Shown: positions 1 to 11,888, counted from the stretch's first letter. The stretch: DNA of 64,000 bases from Loripinus fragilis (GCA_964019695.1 OZ026518.1:111780336-111844335); one strand, 5' to 3'. The notes: generated by a model from the sequence alone, not told the origin. Translations and numbers: made by a program.

Positions 1-1150
1 AAAAGTTATTAAATTATGGGTTTCTAAGGCCCCAAGACATGTGCCAAACTGAAAATAGCTTTACTTTCTGAGAGGTGCAGCAAACTCTCAAAGTATCCCA
101 TATATCTCAGTTTAGCCCAATTGAGGGAGAATTTCCGTCAAATTGCACAAAACTTACGATGTTTGTCTTTGTAAATTCCATAAAAGGATGCTTCAAAAGG
201 GGTTTCTTTAATAATAAACATGTTCATTTAAGCCTTCTGAAAGACTTCTACCCTTTTTAGAGTTTTAAAAGTATCTTGTTGTTGGACCAGATAAAAAAAG
301 AAACACAGTTTGTAAAAATGCTCCGATTATTGCACTTGATGACCTTTGACCCAATTTTAAAGTCGACATATGAACATTTAGTTATAAAAAAACATTTTCT
401 CAATGTTTTGCAGACTTATAACTATAAGCATACGAAATTTGGCTTGAAATGAAATATGTTTACATATAAAAAGATAAAGTTGTTTTACAGTAGTACATAT
501 TTTCTCATTTTGCACTCAATGACCTTTGACCTAATTTCTGGCCTTCATAAGCAAATTCAGACTTGGCATCCACCCCTATGACATTGTACACATGCTAAAT
601 ATTATGTTAAAAGTGGTCTAACAAATGTACTCAAAAATGCCAACAAAACCAAAAATATGCATCTTTTTTTGATTCGGATTGCCAACTAATATGTCGTCTT
701 TACTATCAAGTAGAAGAGACAGTTTTAAGCTCTTTACAATTTCCCAGTAGCCACATACTAGAATTGTGTCGATACATTTTAAGTTTGACCTATTTCGTTG
801 ATATTTATGTGCGGTCGAGCAGGTTCCAGTGGTAAAACAATTTTGTTCTTTCTCAATTCACATGCATACGAAATGACTTCTACCGATAAAGCGTAATTTT
901 GTCCGAATTGACATGGCGACAAACACCAAATTTTCAAATTGTCCGAATAGATTTAGAATTGGCATAAGTCGTGGCAACTAGGATTTCCTGCTCTCACCAC
1001 TCATGTTTCTTCTTTAAACTGGGTACCATTTTGACCAAACTTTGAGTGAGTGCATTGCTACTTTTTTTCTAAAAGTAAAAGTGCTGAAATATTAATAATA
1101 AAAAAGTTTTTTAATCCAAATCTTTACTCATGAGTACGAAATATGCACTT
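1..1150. other. AT-rich stretch, no gene seen
   Basis: No credible coding sequence. Two diverged copies of a short phrase containing ATGACCTTTGACC occur near 340 and 520, suggesting an old duplication of about 180 bp. Nothing else was recognised. Confidence 0.5.
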
Positions 1151-1155
1151 AGATA

Positions 1156-1480
1156 TTGTCAAAATCATTGCATATACAAAATATAGTAAAATTATGTCCG
1201 TTTGTTCGCAAGATATTGAGCGAAAATGAAATTCTGACATCAATCAAGGGCCATAACTCTGTTACAAATTTCCAAAAAAAGACAGTTAACAAGTCCAACC
1301 TAACTCTTCTTAATAGGAATGCATTTATAGTAAATATGGTAATATTGTATCAATTAATACTAAAGATAATGAGCAGAAACGAAATTCTAACACCAAACAA
1401 GGGCCATATCTCTGTTGCAAAGGGGTACTTACATCTGTGCCCATGCTTGGATTTTCTTTAAACTTTGCATATTAATAACT
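1156..1480. repeat. Diverged tandem units (GGGCCATAACTCTG type)
   Basis: Two diverged units of roughly 155 bp share the phrases AAGATATTGAGC and CAAGGGCCATAACTCTG (near 1209-1262 and 1366-1418). The same units recur at 3330-3940. The open frame running through this block is a by-product of the repeat and shows no protein motif. Confidence 0.6.
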
Positions 1481-1675
1481 CAAAATATACAAACTATGAA
1501 AAAATATTTATTGAATTAGATAGGTGATAATACGGCGTATGAAACAACCCTGATTTATTCAAACTCTGAGGTGATACCTGTATCTAAATTTCTATGTCCT
1601 CAGTCTAAAGTTTGGTTTATTTCCATGATTTGTCATGTAGATTGACTCCAGAACACCACAAGCATTATATAAAAA

Positions 1676-1730
1676 AGTAAGAAAGAGGGCAAAGATCAGG
1701 AATCGATACAATCAAGCACCACACCTGACC
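1676..1730 (+). repeat. Family A repeat, short fragment
   Basis: Head of the abundant family A repeat: AAGAAAGAGGGCAAAGATCA, then GGAATCGATACAATCAAGC and ACCACACCTGACC. It interrupts the 2-kb dispersed repeat. Confidence 0.75.
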
Positions 1731-2480
1731 TTTTCAATATGAATGTGTAATACCACACAACTTTTTGGATAAATTGTAGTTTACGTTTTCTGAAGAACTA
1801 GTTATAAAATTTCAATATTTTTTCTCAAAAATTTACAAATAAAATTCAATTTCAAATATAGAAAATTTCTAGTCTTGTCAAGATATCATATTACCAAAAA
1901 AAACTTGTCTTATATATCCTGCTGATCTAAGCCAAATTTAATGGAAATAAAAAAAGGTAACATTGTGATTCTTACATCTTATGGGTGTAGGTCAGTGTAG
2001 CGCAATGTTAATTATTTAGTTGAAACGAATCAATAACTTCACAGAAGGACGGTGCTTTTAATTAACCTACACCTTTCTTAAAGAAAAAAAACATGTTAAG
2101 ACAATATCACAACAATAAACAAATGAAAACAAGAAGACCAAGCATTTCCTTTACATCCCAACTGAACTAGAGTAACCACATATTGGTGCCATGACCAGGA
2201 TAAAGTGTAACAGAATCTGGTCAGTGGTATCACAGTACAGTGTTCTACATAAACAAGTGACGCACAGAAACGAAGTTGTATGTCTAGAATACGCAGCCAG
2301 CTAGAGTATAAATGTTGCTCTTTGATGAAAATCAGCACAGAATGAACAGAGATGATTTAAGCATTGAATTAGCATTAACTTTGTGGTCAAGAGTTTCTGT
2401 GAACAAAATAGTTAATTATATCCAATATGTTTGACAAGGTAACTTTTGTGAACTGCTTTTTTGTTGAAGCTTACAATTAT

Positions 2481-2560
2481 GAAATCATAGATATGAGGTT
2501 CTCCTCTTGTACGAATTCACTTGTCATACGGTTTCTCTTCTGTATGAATTTGCATTCTTA
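2481..2560 (-). pseudogene. C2H2 zinc-finger remnant
   Basis: The minus strand translates in part to IHTEEKPYD, the inter-finger linker hallmark of tandem C2H2 zinc-finger proteins (consensus HTGEKPY), followed after a short gap by a second degenerate linker. No intact Cys2His2 finger or long reading frame remains. It lies inside the 2-kb dispersed repeat, and the partner copy keeps the equivalent remnant near 45115. Either the repeat captured a zinc-finger fragment or a zinc-finger pseudogene was duplicated. Confidence 0.55.
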
Positions 2561-3329
2561 ATAATGTTACATATTAAGTGTAACATTGGTCATATTGTAT
2601 CATTTTGGATAATACTCGTGTGTTGGCATTTCATTAAAAAGAATCATGGAACTTACTATCAAAGTTTAGTGTAATTTTATTTGCCAATCCATAACAGGGA
2701 AAAGCATTGAACATATCAACTTCTACCAATGAACATGCTAGTATGATAATTCAAACTAAGTCAGTATTCAAGTAAGTTTTACAATGAAACATAGTTATTG
2801 TGTAGAAATTAGAACCATGTGTTTACAAGTTAAAAAATATGTTACCAGTCCTTGATTTTCATTAAATTTGGGCAACATATTCTAAACATATAGGGACAGT
2901 TTTAGTGTTGAAATGGTATCTTGACAAAGATCGCAACGTGTTAAAATTTGAATTCCAAACTTGACTGAATACAAAATAAACAGTTGAAAATTGTTGTACC
3001 ATGGCATAAAAATGAATGCCTGCCCACTATCCTAATACAAACAAAGCCATTTACAATTGTATAGTATCAACGAACTTATCAATGATATCGTTATTTCATT
3101 AAAGCAATTGCGTCCGCTACATGATATGCCAATTTCTGTAGAAGTGTTTATGATATGGTACCCTATGGTGTGGTAGTGATATCATACTTGACGTCATAAA
3201 CTAACAATGGAATTACATACAAACTCAAATGCACCATAAATAAAAAAAACAACCCATACCCCAGGTAATTTATCAGCGTATTAATATTATCACATTTCAA
3301 TTGGGACAGACTTCCATGTTAATTCCCAT

Positions 3330-3995
3330 ACCTTGTAAGAGCCCCTTCGCAAAAATGTCATATAACAACCCAAACCTAAATATTGTCATCATCAATGCAT
3401 ATATAAAATTTGGTGAAATTATATCCATTTGTTCTCAAGATATTGAGTGCAAACGAAATTCTGACATAAATCAAGGACCATAACTCTGTTACAAAAAGCA
3501 AAAAAATGACAGTTAACTCTCCTAACCTAGATTTTGTCAATATAAATGCATACATAAAATGTGGTGAAATTCTGTCAATTTGTTCTAGAGATATTGAGAG
3601 GAAACAAAACCCTGACGTAAATAAAGGACCATAACTCTATAAACAAATGTGCGAAAAATGCATATATAAAATTTGGTGAAATTCTGTCGATTTATTTTCA
3701 AGATATTGAGCGGAAACGCAATTCTGACGAGTATAAAGGGTCATAACTCTTTTTGCAAATTTGCAAAAAAATGACAGGTAACAATCCCAACCTAATTCTT
3801 ATTAACATCAATTAGAAATGTGGTCGAATCTAAAGATATTGAGCGGAAGCGAAATTCCGACATCAGTCAAGGGCCAAAATCCGGTTACAAATGTCCGAAA
3901 AATGATGTGTAACAATCTCAATCCAGAATGACAGACGGAATGACAGACAGGCGAAATCCAATATAGCCCCCACTTTTTTAAAAGCGGGGCTATAA
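3330..3995. repeat. Diverged tandem array, ~120-150 bp units
   Basis: At least four diverged units recur, each with AAGATATTGAG and an AAATTCTGAC phrase near 3442, 3592, 3714 and 3838. The array ends in a small inverted repeat: ATAGCCCCCAC and AGCGGGGCTAT at 3962-3992. Related to 1156-1480. Confidence 0.65.
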
Positions 3996-5891
3996 TAAAC
4001 GAGTTGGCATTAACAATGAGCTTTTGCTGGAATGTGTCGTTTTCACACATTGCGGCTACAATACACTTCTTCCTGGCTAATATCAATAGCGTAAATGACC
4101 AAGAAAGGTCCCACAGAGAATATCAAATCCAGATGTTATTTCTATCAGAGACATAAAATAACATTAAGGCTGACGGCAAGCAATCAATATCAAAGATTTA
4201 TGAAGCTCATGCAGCAGATTTATAGCTTGTCCTGTTGTATCCAAGGACCCGTGTCTGATTATGGTTTTAAAGAGCCACCGAGCAATGCCTTAATAGTCAC
4301 AATACACCAGTAAGACAATTAAAGCAAAACAACCAGCTCTCTCTTTCACATCAAGATAGTTGCAAAACTAGAAAGGAAACTAAGTACGTATTAACAAAAC
4401 AAGGACCAAACACAGAACCCCCACAAACAATGAAAGCAACAATAAACAACGTCAACAACAACATACGTGTACATAAGATCCAACGCATTTCAATACATAT
4501 TTTAAAAGCAATTTAAGCGGGTATCCCATGCACTTCAATGCGAATAGTATAACTAATTTGGTTGGATACGACATTCATACAATACGTTGATATGCGTTGA
4601 TTCACGCTGTCAACGAAAATTAAATTTGACGCACGTAGAACGCATTAGAAACGCGCATTTAACGCTCTTTATAGAACAATACATTTTTCACATTAGTTAT
4701 AATGACGTTTTCTTTAATCAGCATACGGCTGTAATATTCAATGCATCATCCAAGATCTAAACATCAGCATCAAACAGAAATCTCTCGTGCTTGTTGTTTC
4801 CTTTGGTATATTGAATTTAGATATCTAAAATGGGTCGCAAATTTAAAATTATTTCGGATTTTGAATTAGGACTTTATTATACCTCATATAGTTAAGTTGT
4901 GATCACATTCTCAGCTTATGTGCTATTTCATTTATGAAGGGGAAGAAGCAACAAATAATACATTCTGTATTAATGCAAGAGTTGTCCCTTATCAGCCAAC
5001 TTTCATCAAGCTTATCAAAGTCTGATGATAACCTTTGCCATAAGTTCGGGCCCAGAACAGGCCCGCTAAAACATCGAGCCTGAACTGGATCCAAACCGTT
5101 TGACTTCCTGATGGTATTCCTGAAAGAATTTTTTTCGTAAACGATGATTCTGAAAAAAAGTCAGCAGATGACAAGAAGCATGAAAAGAGTTAAACAGGTA
5201 TGCAGTAAGGCAAACCTCGGATTAATTGCGGGAGATTGAACACGTTCTACTATGTCACGCGCGCTAAGTCGTCGTTGCATATGGCCAGTTGTATTGAGTG
5301 AAATACTGGGCGTGGTTCGGAAACATCTATTAACCCATAATTTTTTTATAAGCCAAGCGTCCATTTTGTGGGTAATCGGCAAACAGTGCAAAACCAGATC
5401 AGACGCCGCAAAAGTCATGCAGCGTCTGATCAGGTTCTCCACTGTTTGCTTACAGAAGTTTCTTTTAAAATTTGAATAAAAATGAAAAAATACCACCCAA
5501 CAACCCTATAATTGGTAACGGACTCGTCCCATTGAAATTGGAAAATACATTCGGCATAAATGGGTTGAAATAAGGCATAAAGATGGTACGAAGTCATATT
5601 TGAGTGATAATTCGTCATATTTCCGATTACATGTGCCAATCTATAAAGGCAAGTCTGATTTTGATTAAAATTGTAATCGTTATCTACTTCTAGACATCGT
5701 GATAATTTGGACGATCCCTATACGTGTAAGTATGATTTATTCCCTGAATTTCATTTAAATAGATATATTCTCCCGACACTGAATTATAATTTTTATTTTA
5801 ATTCATACCAAAGTGCATACGTTGCGCTTACTTATTAAATACACTTATTGAATTTTTAAAATGAGCACAACAAGTTTTGCCATTTATCACC
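3996..5891. other. Mixed unclassified sequence
   Basis: No gene recognised. Near 4310-4450 lies a fragment of a second dispersed family (family B) also seen at 27175 and 28590. Near 4480-4690 several CAACGC/AACGCA words resemble the subterminal repeats of the element at 50592-53977. Several short open frames at 4900-5640 overlap on both strands and have no recognisable motif. Confidence 0.35.
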
Positions 5892-6490
5892 ATTTATACC
5901 CAACCCTTATTCCAAGAATGTGCGAGGATGGCATATTTGCCCAAAACGTATATGTTATATGGATTTGTAGCAAATAACATCACGAAGACTATAAATGACT
6001 GAGATATTATTGATTGGAATGTCACTGATGCAGTACGATGTACAATGCTCAACGATCGCAATATTGCAAGTGATCATGTGATCATCATTAACAAAAACTA
6101 CAGCTATAAACATAATAATAATTTAATTTGCCTCTTTGTTGGGGACAGCCTCCTGACAGTCTTCTCACTTTCCCCCATAGGCCCTTGAGAAATTGATTGA
6201 ATCTAAAGCCTGGTGTGATCCCCATGAACCAACGAAAGATTGCCTATAGATTAGGGCAGGTGATCTCCCTGAGTAATCCAAGGCATCAGGTGAGTGGACT
6301 CACCTATTCGGCAGGTGATCCCACCAGGAAAAGGGGTCAGTGATCTGGCATCTAGCAGATCACCATTGGGTGTATCAAAATGAGTTCATTGGTTCCAGAA
6401 AATTGGGCGACCGATGAACGACGAGGAGCGTTGTCATGATAAGCGCCCTCTTGTTAGATTATGAACCTTTTTGGGGGACGGAGAAGACCA
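5892..6490 (+). repeat. 598-bp direct repeat, copy 1
   Basis: Begins ATTTATACCCAACCC and ends GGAGAAGACCA. Copy 2 is at 7095-7693 with a constant offset of 1,203 bp and only scattered substitutions, so the duplication is recent. It contains several AGGTGATC words and the inverted pair AGGTGAGTGGACTCACCT. The edges do not carry the TG...CA termini of a long terminal repeat. Confidence 0.85.
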
Positions 6491-6754
6491 GACATTGACT
6501 AAAAGGAGACTAGACCCATGCATGCTCAACATGAAAAGTAAAATGAACAACATGTTACAAACTGATAAAAGATCAAATGATCAGAGGAATAATAAAACAA
6601 TCATGTAACCTTCTTATCGCATCACTCCTCGATATATTACGATGCCATACGTTACAGTATATTGAAAAACTGAAATAAAATTTGCATTGTTGACACTGGT
6701 ACGTTCAGCTTTAATGAACTAATGAAAGTAGGAGGTGTTGGGGTGGTGGCTGGG
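6491..6754. other. Spacer between the 598-bp repeats
   Basis: Unique-looking 264-bp stretch after copy 1. No gene recognised. Confidence 0.4.
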
Positions 6755-7096
6755 TTAAGCTTCCTGTCCCAACACAGCAAGTGACTGCTCTGAGAACAAA
6801 GGAGCGAAGCAGCCTCGCCCTTAACCGCTATCTGATAGCTACCTTAGTTAACCAATAGAAATAGCGCTTCTCTGTGTTTGCCTAAACCTGTTGAAATGGA
6901 GTTCTAGCATACGAAATAATGCCTGGAGATGGTTTTATTATTACTCTGATAAACCGTTATGAAACATATGATATTTTATACGTAAAACAGAAGCTTTCAC
7001 TATGATACGTCCGAGATATGACGTACTAGCAATGGTTCGAAGAGCATTGTGCGAACCAGGGCCGCGTATAAATTCCAATTAAATTAAATTGTTAAT
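6755..7096 (+). repeat. 342-bp dispersed repeat, copy 1
   Basis: Runs from TTAAGCTTCCTGTCCCAAC to AATTAAATTGTTAAT and matches 19319-19660 at a constant offset of 12,564 bp with few differences. No tRNA-like promoter boxes or terminal inverted repeats were recognised, so its class is unknown. It abuts copy 2 of the 598-bp repeat. Confidence 0.8.
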
Positions 7097-7693
7097 TTAT
7101 ACCCAACCCTTATTCCAAGAATGTGCGAGGATGGCATATTTGCCCAAAACGTATATGTTATATGGATTTGTAGCAAATAACATCACGAAGACTATAAATG
7201 ACTGAGATATTATTGATTGGAATGTCACTGATGCAGTACGATGTACAATGCTCAACGATCGCAATATTGCAAGTGATCATGTGATCATCATTAACAAAAA
7301 CTACAGCTATAAACATAATAATAATTTAATTTGCCTCTTTGTTGGGGACAGGCTCCTGACAGTCTTCTCACTTTCCCCCATAGGCCCTTGAGAAATTGAT
7401 TGAATCTAAAGCCTGGGGTGATCCCCATGAACCAACGAAAGATTGCCTATAGATTAGGGCAGGTGATCTCCCTGAGTAATCCAAGGCATCAGGTGAGTGG
7501 ACTCACCTATTCGGCAGGTGATCCCACCAGGAAAAGGGGTCAGTGATCTGGCATCTAGCAGATTACCATTGGGTGTATCAAAATGAGTTCATTGGTTCCA
7601 GAAAATTGGGCGACCGATGAACGACGAGGAGCGTTGTCATGATTAGCGCCCTCTTGTTAGATTATGAACCTTTTTGGGGGACGGAGAAGACCA
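7095..7693 (+). repeat. 598-bp direct repeat, copy 2
   Basis: Same sequence as 5892-6490 with a few substitutions; it ends GGAGAAGACCA and is followed by unrelated DNA. Confidence 0.85.
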
Positions 7694-7851
7694 AAAACTG
7701 ATTTAATAATCTATCAAATTTAGTTCATAAATTTGACTGATTATTGAAGGAGTTGCCCCCAAAAAGAAACGGCTTGACGGAACAAAGATTAATCTATTAT
7801 TTTTATAAGACCTGAACACGTGCAATCTGTATTGCTTTCAATCCGTTAAAT

Positions 7852-9950
7852 GCAGAACACATGTGAGGAATCTCACCAGAAGGTGCATGGTATGCGATAA
7901 TAACCTATACTAAGCAGAACACTTGTGAGTGATCTCACAAGAAGGCACATAGGGTGTGATTATATCTAATACTTAGCAAACGCTGTGAGTGATCTCACAA
8001 GAAGGTGCATGGATGTGAAAATACCTTATACTTAGCAGAACACCTGTGAGTAATCACATAAGAAGGTGTCTTGGATGCGAATCATTATAGTAAGCAAAAT
8101 ATTGGTGAGTGATCTCACCAGAAGGTGCCTTGAATGTGATAATACATTATGCTTGGCAGAACACCTGTGAGTGATCTCACCAAAAGGTTCCTCGGAGGTG
8201 ATGATACCTTTAACTTAGCAGAACACCTGTGAGTGATCTCACCAGAAGGTGCCTGGATGCGAGATTAACTTATACTTAGCAGAACACCTGTGAGTGATCT
8301 CACCAGAAAGTGCCCAGGATGTGATAATACCTTAAACTCAGCAGTACACCTGTGAAGGATCTCACCAGAAGGGGCCTTATATGTAATAGTATCTTAAACT
8401 TAGCAGAACAACTGTGAGTAATATCACCAGAAGATGCCTTATATGCGATAGTACCTTAAACTTAGCAGAACACCTGTGAGTGATCTCACCATAAGGTGCC
8501 TTATATGCGATAATACCTTAAACTTAGCAGAACACCTGTGAGTGATCTCACCAGAAGGTGCATGGGTGCGATATTAAATTATACTTAGCAGAACACCTGT
8601 GAGTGATCTCACCAGAAGGTGCATCGGATGTGATGATACCTTAAACTTAGCAGAACACCTGTGAGTGATCTCACCAGAAGGTGCCTTATATGCGATAGTA
8701 CCTTAAACTTAGCAGAACACCTGTGAGTGATCTCACCAGAAGGTGCATGGGTGCGATATTAACTTAAACTTAGCAGAATACCCGTGAGTGATCTCATCAG
8801 AAGGTGTCTCATATGCGATAATACCTTAAACTTAGCAGAAAACCTGTGAGTGATCTCACCAGAAGGTGCATGGGTGCGATATTAACTTATACTTAGCAAA
8901 ACACCTGTGAGTGATCTCACCAGAAGGTGCATCGGATCTGATGATAACTTAAACTAAGCAGAACACCTGTGAGTGATCTCACCAGAAGGTGCCTTTATGC
9001 GATAGTACCTTAAACTCAGCAGAACACATGTGAAGGATCTCAACAGAAGGTGCCTTATATGTAAAAGTACCTTTAACTTAGCAGAACACCTGTGAGTAAT
9101 CTCACCAGAAGGTGCCTCAGATGCGATAATACCTTAAACTTAGCGGTACACCTGTGAGTAATCTCACCAGAAGGTGCCTCAGATGCGATAATACCTTAAA
9201 CTAGGCAGAACACCTGTGAGTGATCTCACCAGAAGGTGCCTTGGATGCGATAATACCTTAAACTTAGCAGTACACCTGTGAGTAACCTCACCAGAAGGTG
9301 CCTTATATGCGATAGTACCTTAAACTAAGCAGAACACCTGTGAGTGTTCTCACCAGAAGGTGGCCTGGATGCGATAGTACCTTAAACTTAGCAGAACACC
9401 TGTGAGTGATCTCACCAGAAGGTGCCTTGGATGCGATATTACCTGATACTTAGCAGAACACCTGTGAGTGATCTCACCAGAAGGTGCCTGAGATGCGCTA
9501 GTACCTTATGCTTAGCTGAACACTTGTGAGTGATCCACCAGAAGGTGTCTTGGATGCGATAGTACCTTAAACTTAGCAGAACACTTGTGAGTAACCTCAC
9601 CAGAAGGTGCCTTATATGCGATAATACCTTAAAATTAGCAGTACACCTGTGAGTGATCTCACCAGAAGGTGCCTTATATGCGATAGTACCTTAAACTTAG
9701 CAGAACACCTGTGAGTGATCTCACTAGAAGGTGCCTTAGATATGATAATACCTTAAACTTAGCAGAACGTAGCAGAACACCTGTGAGTGATCTCATCAGA
9801 AGGTGCATTGGATGTGATAATACCTTAAAACTAAGCAGAACACTTGTGAGTGATCTCATCAGAATGTGCCTAAGATGCGATTATAGCCTATACTTAGCAG
9901 AACACAAGTGAGTGATCTTACCAAAAGGTGCATAGGATGCGATGATATTA
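7852..9950. repeat. 62-bp satellite, ~34 tandem copies
   Basis: Head-to-tail units of about 62 bp cover roughly 2.1 kb. Each unit contains CTTAGCAGAA, then ACACCTGTGAGTGATCTCAC, then CAGAAGGTG, then a more variable tail with ATGCGATA and TACCTTAAA. Two inverted repeats nest within each unit: GTGAG/CTCAC around TGAT, inside CACCT/AGGTG. Outer units (near 7860-8100 and 9900) are more diverged than the central ones, as expected for an array homogenised by unequal exchange. Open frames within it are by-products. Confidence 0.93.
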
Positions 9951-10402
9951 ATTCAGTGGACCACGTGTTGAAAATAAAATAAGGCAGGTGTATAAATCCC
10001 TTTGCAGTTAACTGAACTCCTCTGGTGGCCCAAAGGAGGTAAATGACAATTCCTATGTAATGCAGAAATCCATACACCTGTACAATATAAACATGTTAGA
10101 TATAGTAAAAGTAGGCACCGCAACCTCGCCACTCTTATCTTAGCATTATCTTTCTTTCCTATCATTTGTATATACCATTTTAAAAGTGGAAATGACTGAC
10201 ACAGTTTGTCGCTCCATCTGTATGCTAAAGGTCTCTAAGATATTTAATTGCTTGAATGATTGGCAACCTGTGAACACGAGTTGCAAAAAGGCATAGCATG
10301 ATTCATAGTCAATGATAGTCAAAGAATGACCCCAGTCTCATAAAAACGGTCCTACTGTATCATTGATAAGCTGGCAGGAATGTTTATTTATAGTGAAATT
10401 TA
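9951..10402. other. Flank between satellite and Polinton-like element
   Basis: About 450 bp with no gene or repeat recognised. Confidence 0.4.
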
Positions 10403-10408
10403 GAGCCC
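10403..10408. repeat. 6-bp target site duplication, left
   Basis: GAGCCC directly precedes the left terminal inverted repeat and is repeated exactly after the right one at 16762-16767. Six-base duplications are characteristic of Maverick/Polinton integration. Confidence 0.88.
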
Positions 10409-11566
10409 AGTAGTAATGGGTGTCACTATGGCCTCAAAATTTTTTAAGCCTGAAAAGAACTTAGAATTTTTCAGGCTAAAATTTTGAGACCATAGATGGC
10501 TACCCTGGTAGGCTTGAGTGACTAGCTGTGAATAACTTAGTTTATTTTTGGGGTTAATCTGACTGGGGCTATAATTGTGATAGTTTCCTGGGCTATTAGA
10601 AAATAACTTAGTTTATTATTGAGGTCTTTTCTGGTCGGGTCTATGATTGTGATAGTTTCGTGGGCTATTGAGAATAACTTAGTTTATTTTTTGAGGATTA
10701 ATCTGACTGGGGCTATAATTATAATAGTTTCCTGGGCTATTGGGGAAATAACTTAGTTTATTTAGGGGAATAAAGGTCCTGCTGTGGTGATATATAAAAT
10801 AACTAAGTCAAATTTAGCTTTGAAAATAACTTAGTCAATTTATCTAGAGTAGGTGTGTACTTAGATATGATTAGGCTGCTTGAAAGTATTTAAGAATTAT
10901 ACTTTTTCGGATTCTTGCATGAAGTCGTATTTGATAGCTATTATCTATCTTATGATTAAGTTAGAGCTTCTGTTCATATCTTAGATAATCATCATTGGCA
11001 TGTAATAGTATTGGGGTTTAATGATCAGATGTTGATGAATGTGTCCATATCGCTTGAGATGTGGATGCAATGTGGACCTTCACACGTATAATATGGATGC
11101 AATGTGGATCCACCACATCTCCACAATTTGAATGTGGATGTAATGTGGAGCAATGTGGATGTATTGTGGAGCAATGTGGATTTCCACATTTCAAATGTGA
11201 ATAAATGCATATATATTGCGTGTCAGAATAATGGAGATTTACGTTCATTCTTGGATAAATACGAATTATATGTGGACCACCTGACTTTAAATGTGGATCC
11301 ACCACATCTCCACATCTTGACAATGTGGATCCACCACATCTCCACATCTCCACAATGTGGAGTTTCCACACCTACACATTTGACAATTTGACTTATACCC
11401 TCTCTCCAATCAATCCCTTGTAGACTTGAGCATTGGGCTGCGAATAAATTTTTTGGTGTATGATTGTGAAAGATTTCTGGTCGTATGATAGTTTCCTGGT
11501 CCTGCTGTGGAAATATATAAAATAACTTAGTTAATTTCAGCTTTGAAAATAACTTAGTCATTTTAG
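10409..11566 (+). repeat. Left terminal inverted repeat (1,158 bp)
   Basis: Matches the reverse complement of 15604-16761 over its full length with no net indel. Mismatches noticed include the pairs at ACGTATAATATGG, TTTTTCGGATTC, TTTATTTAGGGG and TGTAGACTTGAG; I estimate identity above 99 percent. From outside in it contains a hairpin, about four 70-bp modules with AATAACTTAGTTTATT (about 10525-10770), an AT-rich stretch, and a dense cluster of TGTGGA words (11045-11385). Open frames here are palindrome by-products present in both TIRs. Confidence 0.93.
10426..10495. other. Subterminal hairpin in left TIR
   Basis: Starting 17 bp from the element tip, CTATGGCCTCAAAATTTT and AGCCTGAAAA are followed after a short loop by TTTTCAGGCT and AAAATTTTGAGACCATAG. 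The stem is about 28 bp with minor mismatches. The identical structure lies at 16675-16744. Confidence 0.85.
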
Positions 11567-11773
11567 GAGGTATAGTTTTTGGTGATATATGGTGTGTGTA
11601 ATAGTCAAGGCTACTTAGTTCTATGCGTCTTAAGAGTCTCTTGGTCAATCAAGACCTCAACTCCTAGAGGCATCACTCTGTAGCGTTAACTAGTGTATAG
11701 CTAGCTGTCTCAAGCTTACTACTACTTATTTTTTAATGAAAGAACAACAAAGACTGGTGAACATTTCTATAAC

Positions 11774-11779
11774 TTTATT
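11774..11779 (-). terminator. Polyadenylation signal after the zinc-finger gene
   Basis: AATAAA on the minus strand about 110 nt past the stop of the 264-aa gene and outside the left TIR. It would end the last gene and could serve read-through transcripts from upstream genes. Confidence 0.55.
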
Positions 11780-11888
11780 GCCCCGCTAACTATAACTGAT
11801 TACAATGACAGAGGATTAGGGCCGTCCCTCTGTTCATTGTTTACAATAAGAGAAATTAAAGAATATATGCCATCATACAAAGTAGAAT

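Larger units (their letters stand above)
1430..3320 (-). repeat. 2-kb dispersed repeat, inverted partner at 44.2-46.3 kb
   Basis: Read on the minus strand, this block matches 44185-46290 in the same order. Shared landmarks include AGAAAATCCATGCTTGGGCA, a segment reading GTTACTCTAGTTCAGTT, and the segment around ATGGTATGGGAAATTAACAT. Identity is moderate, so the pair is old. A short family A fragment sits inside at 1676-1730. No intact gene is present, only zinc-finger wreckage. Confidence 0.75.

Noticed and set aside
5892..7693. LTR retrotransposon with 598-bp LTRs
   Set aside because: No TG...CA ends, no primer binding site, polypurine tract or coding interior, and no target duplication outside the copies.
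7852..9950. CRISPR-like array (regular repeats with inner dyads)
   Set aside because: There are no unique spacers; the variable part is a diverged copy of the same tail, units are head-to-tail, and the surrounding DNA is animal-like with no cas genes.
11018..11648. Open frames of 95-141 codons in the left TIR, mirrored at 15609-16159
   Set aside because: They arise from TGTGGA palindromes, overlap on both strands and appear in both TIRs; the translation is repetitive without domain structure.
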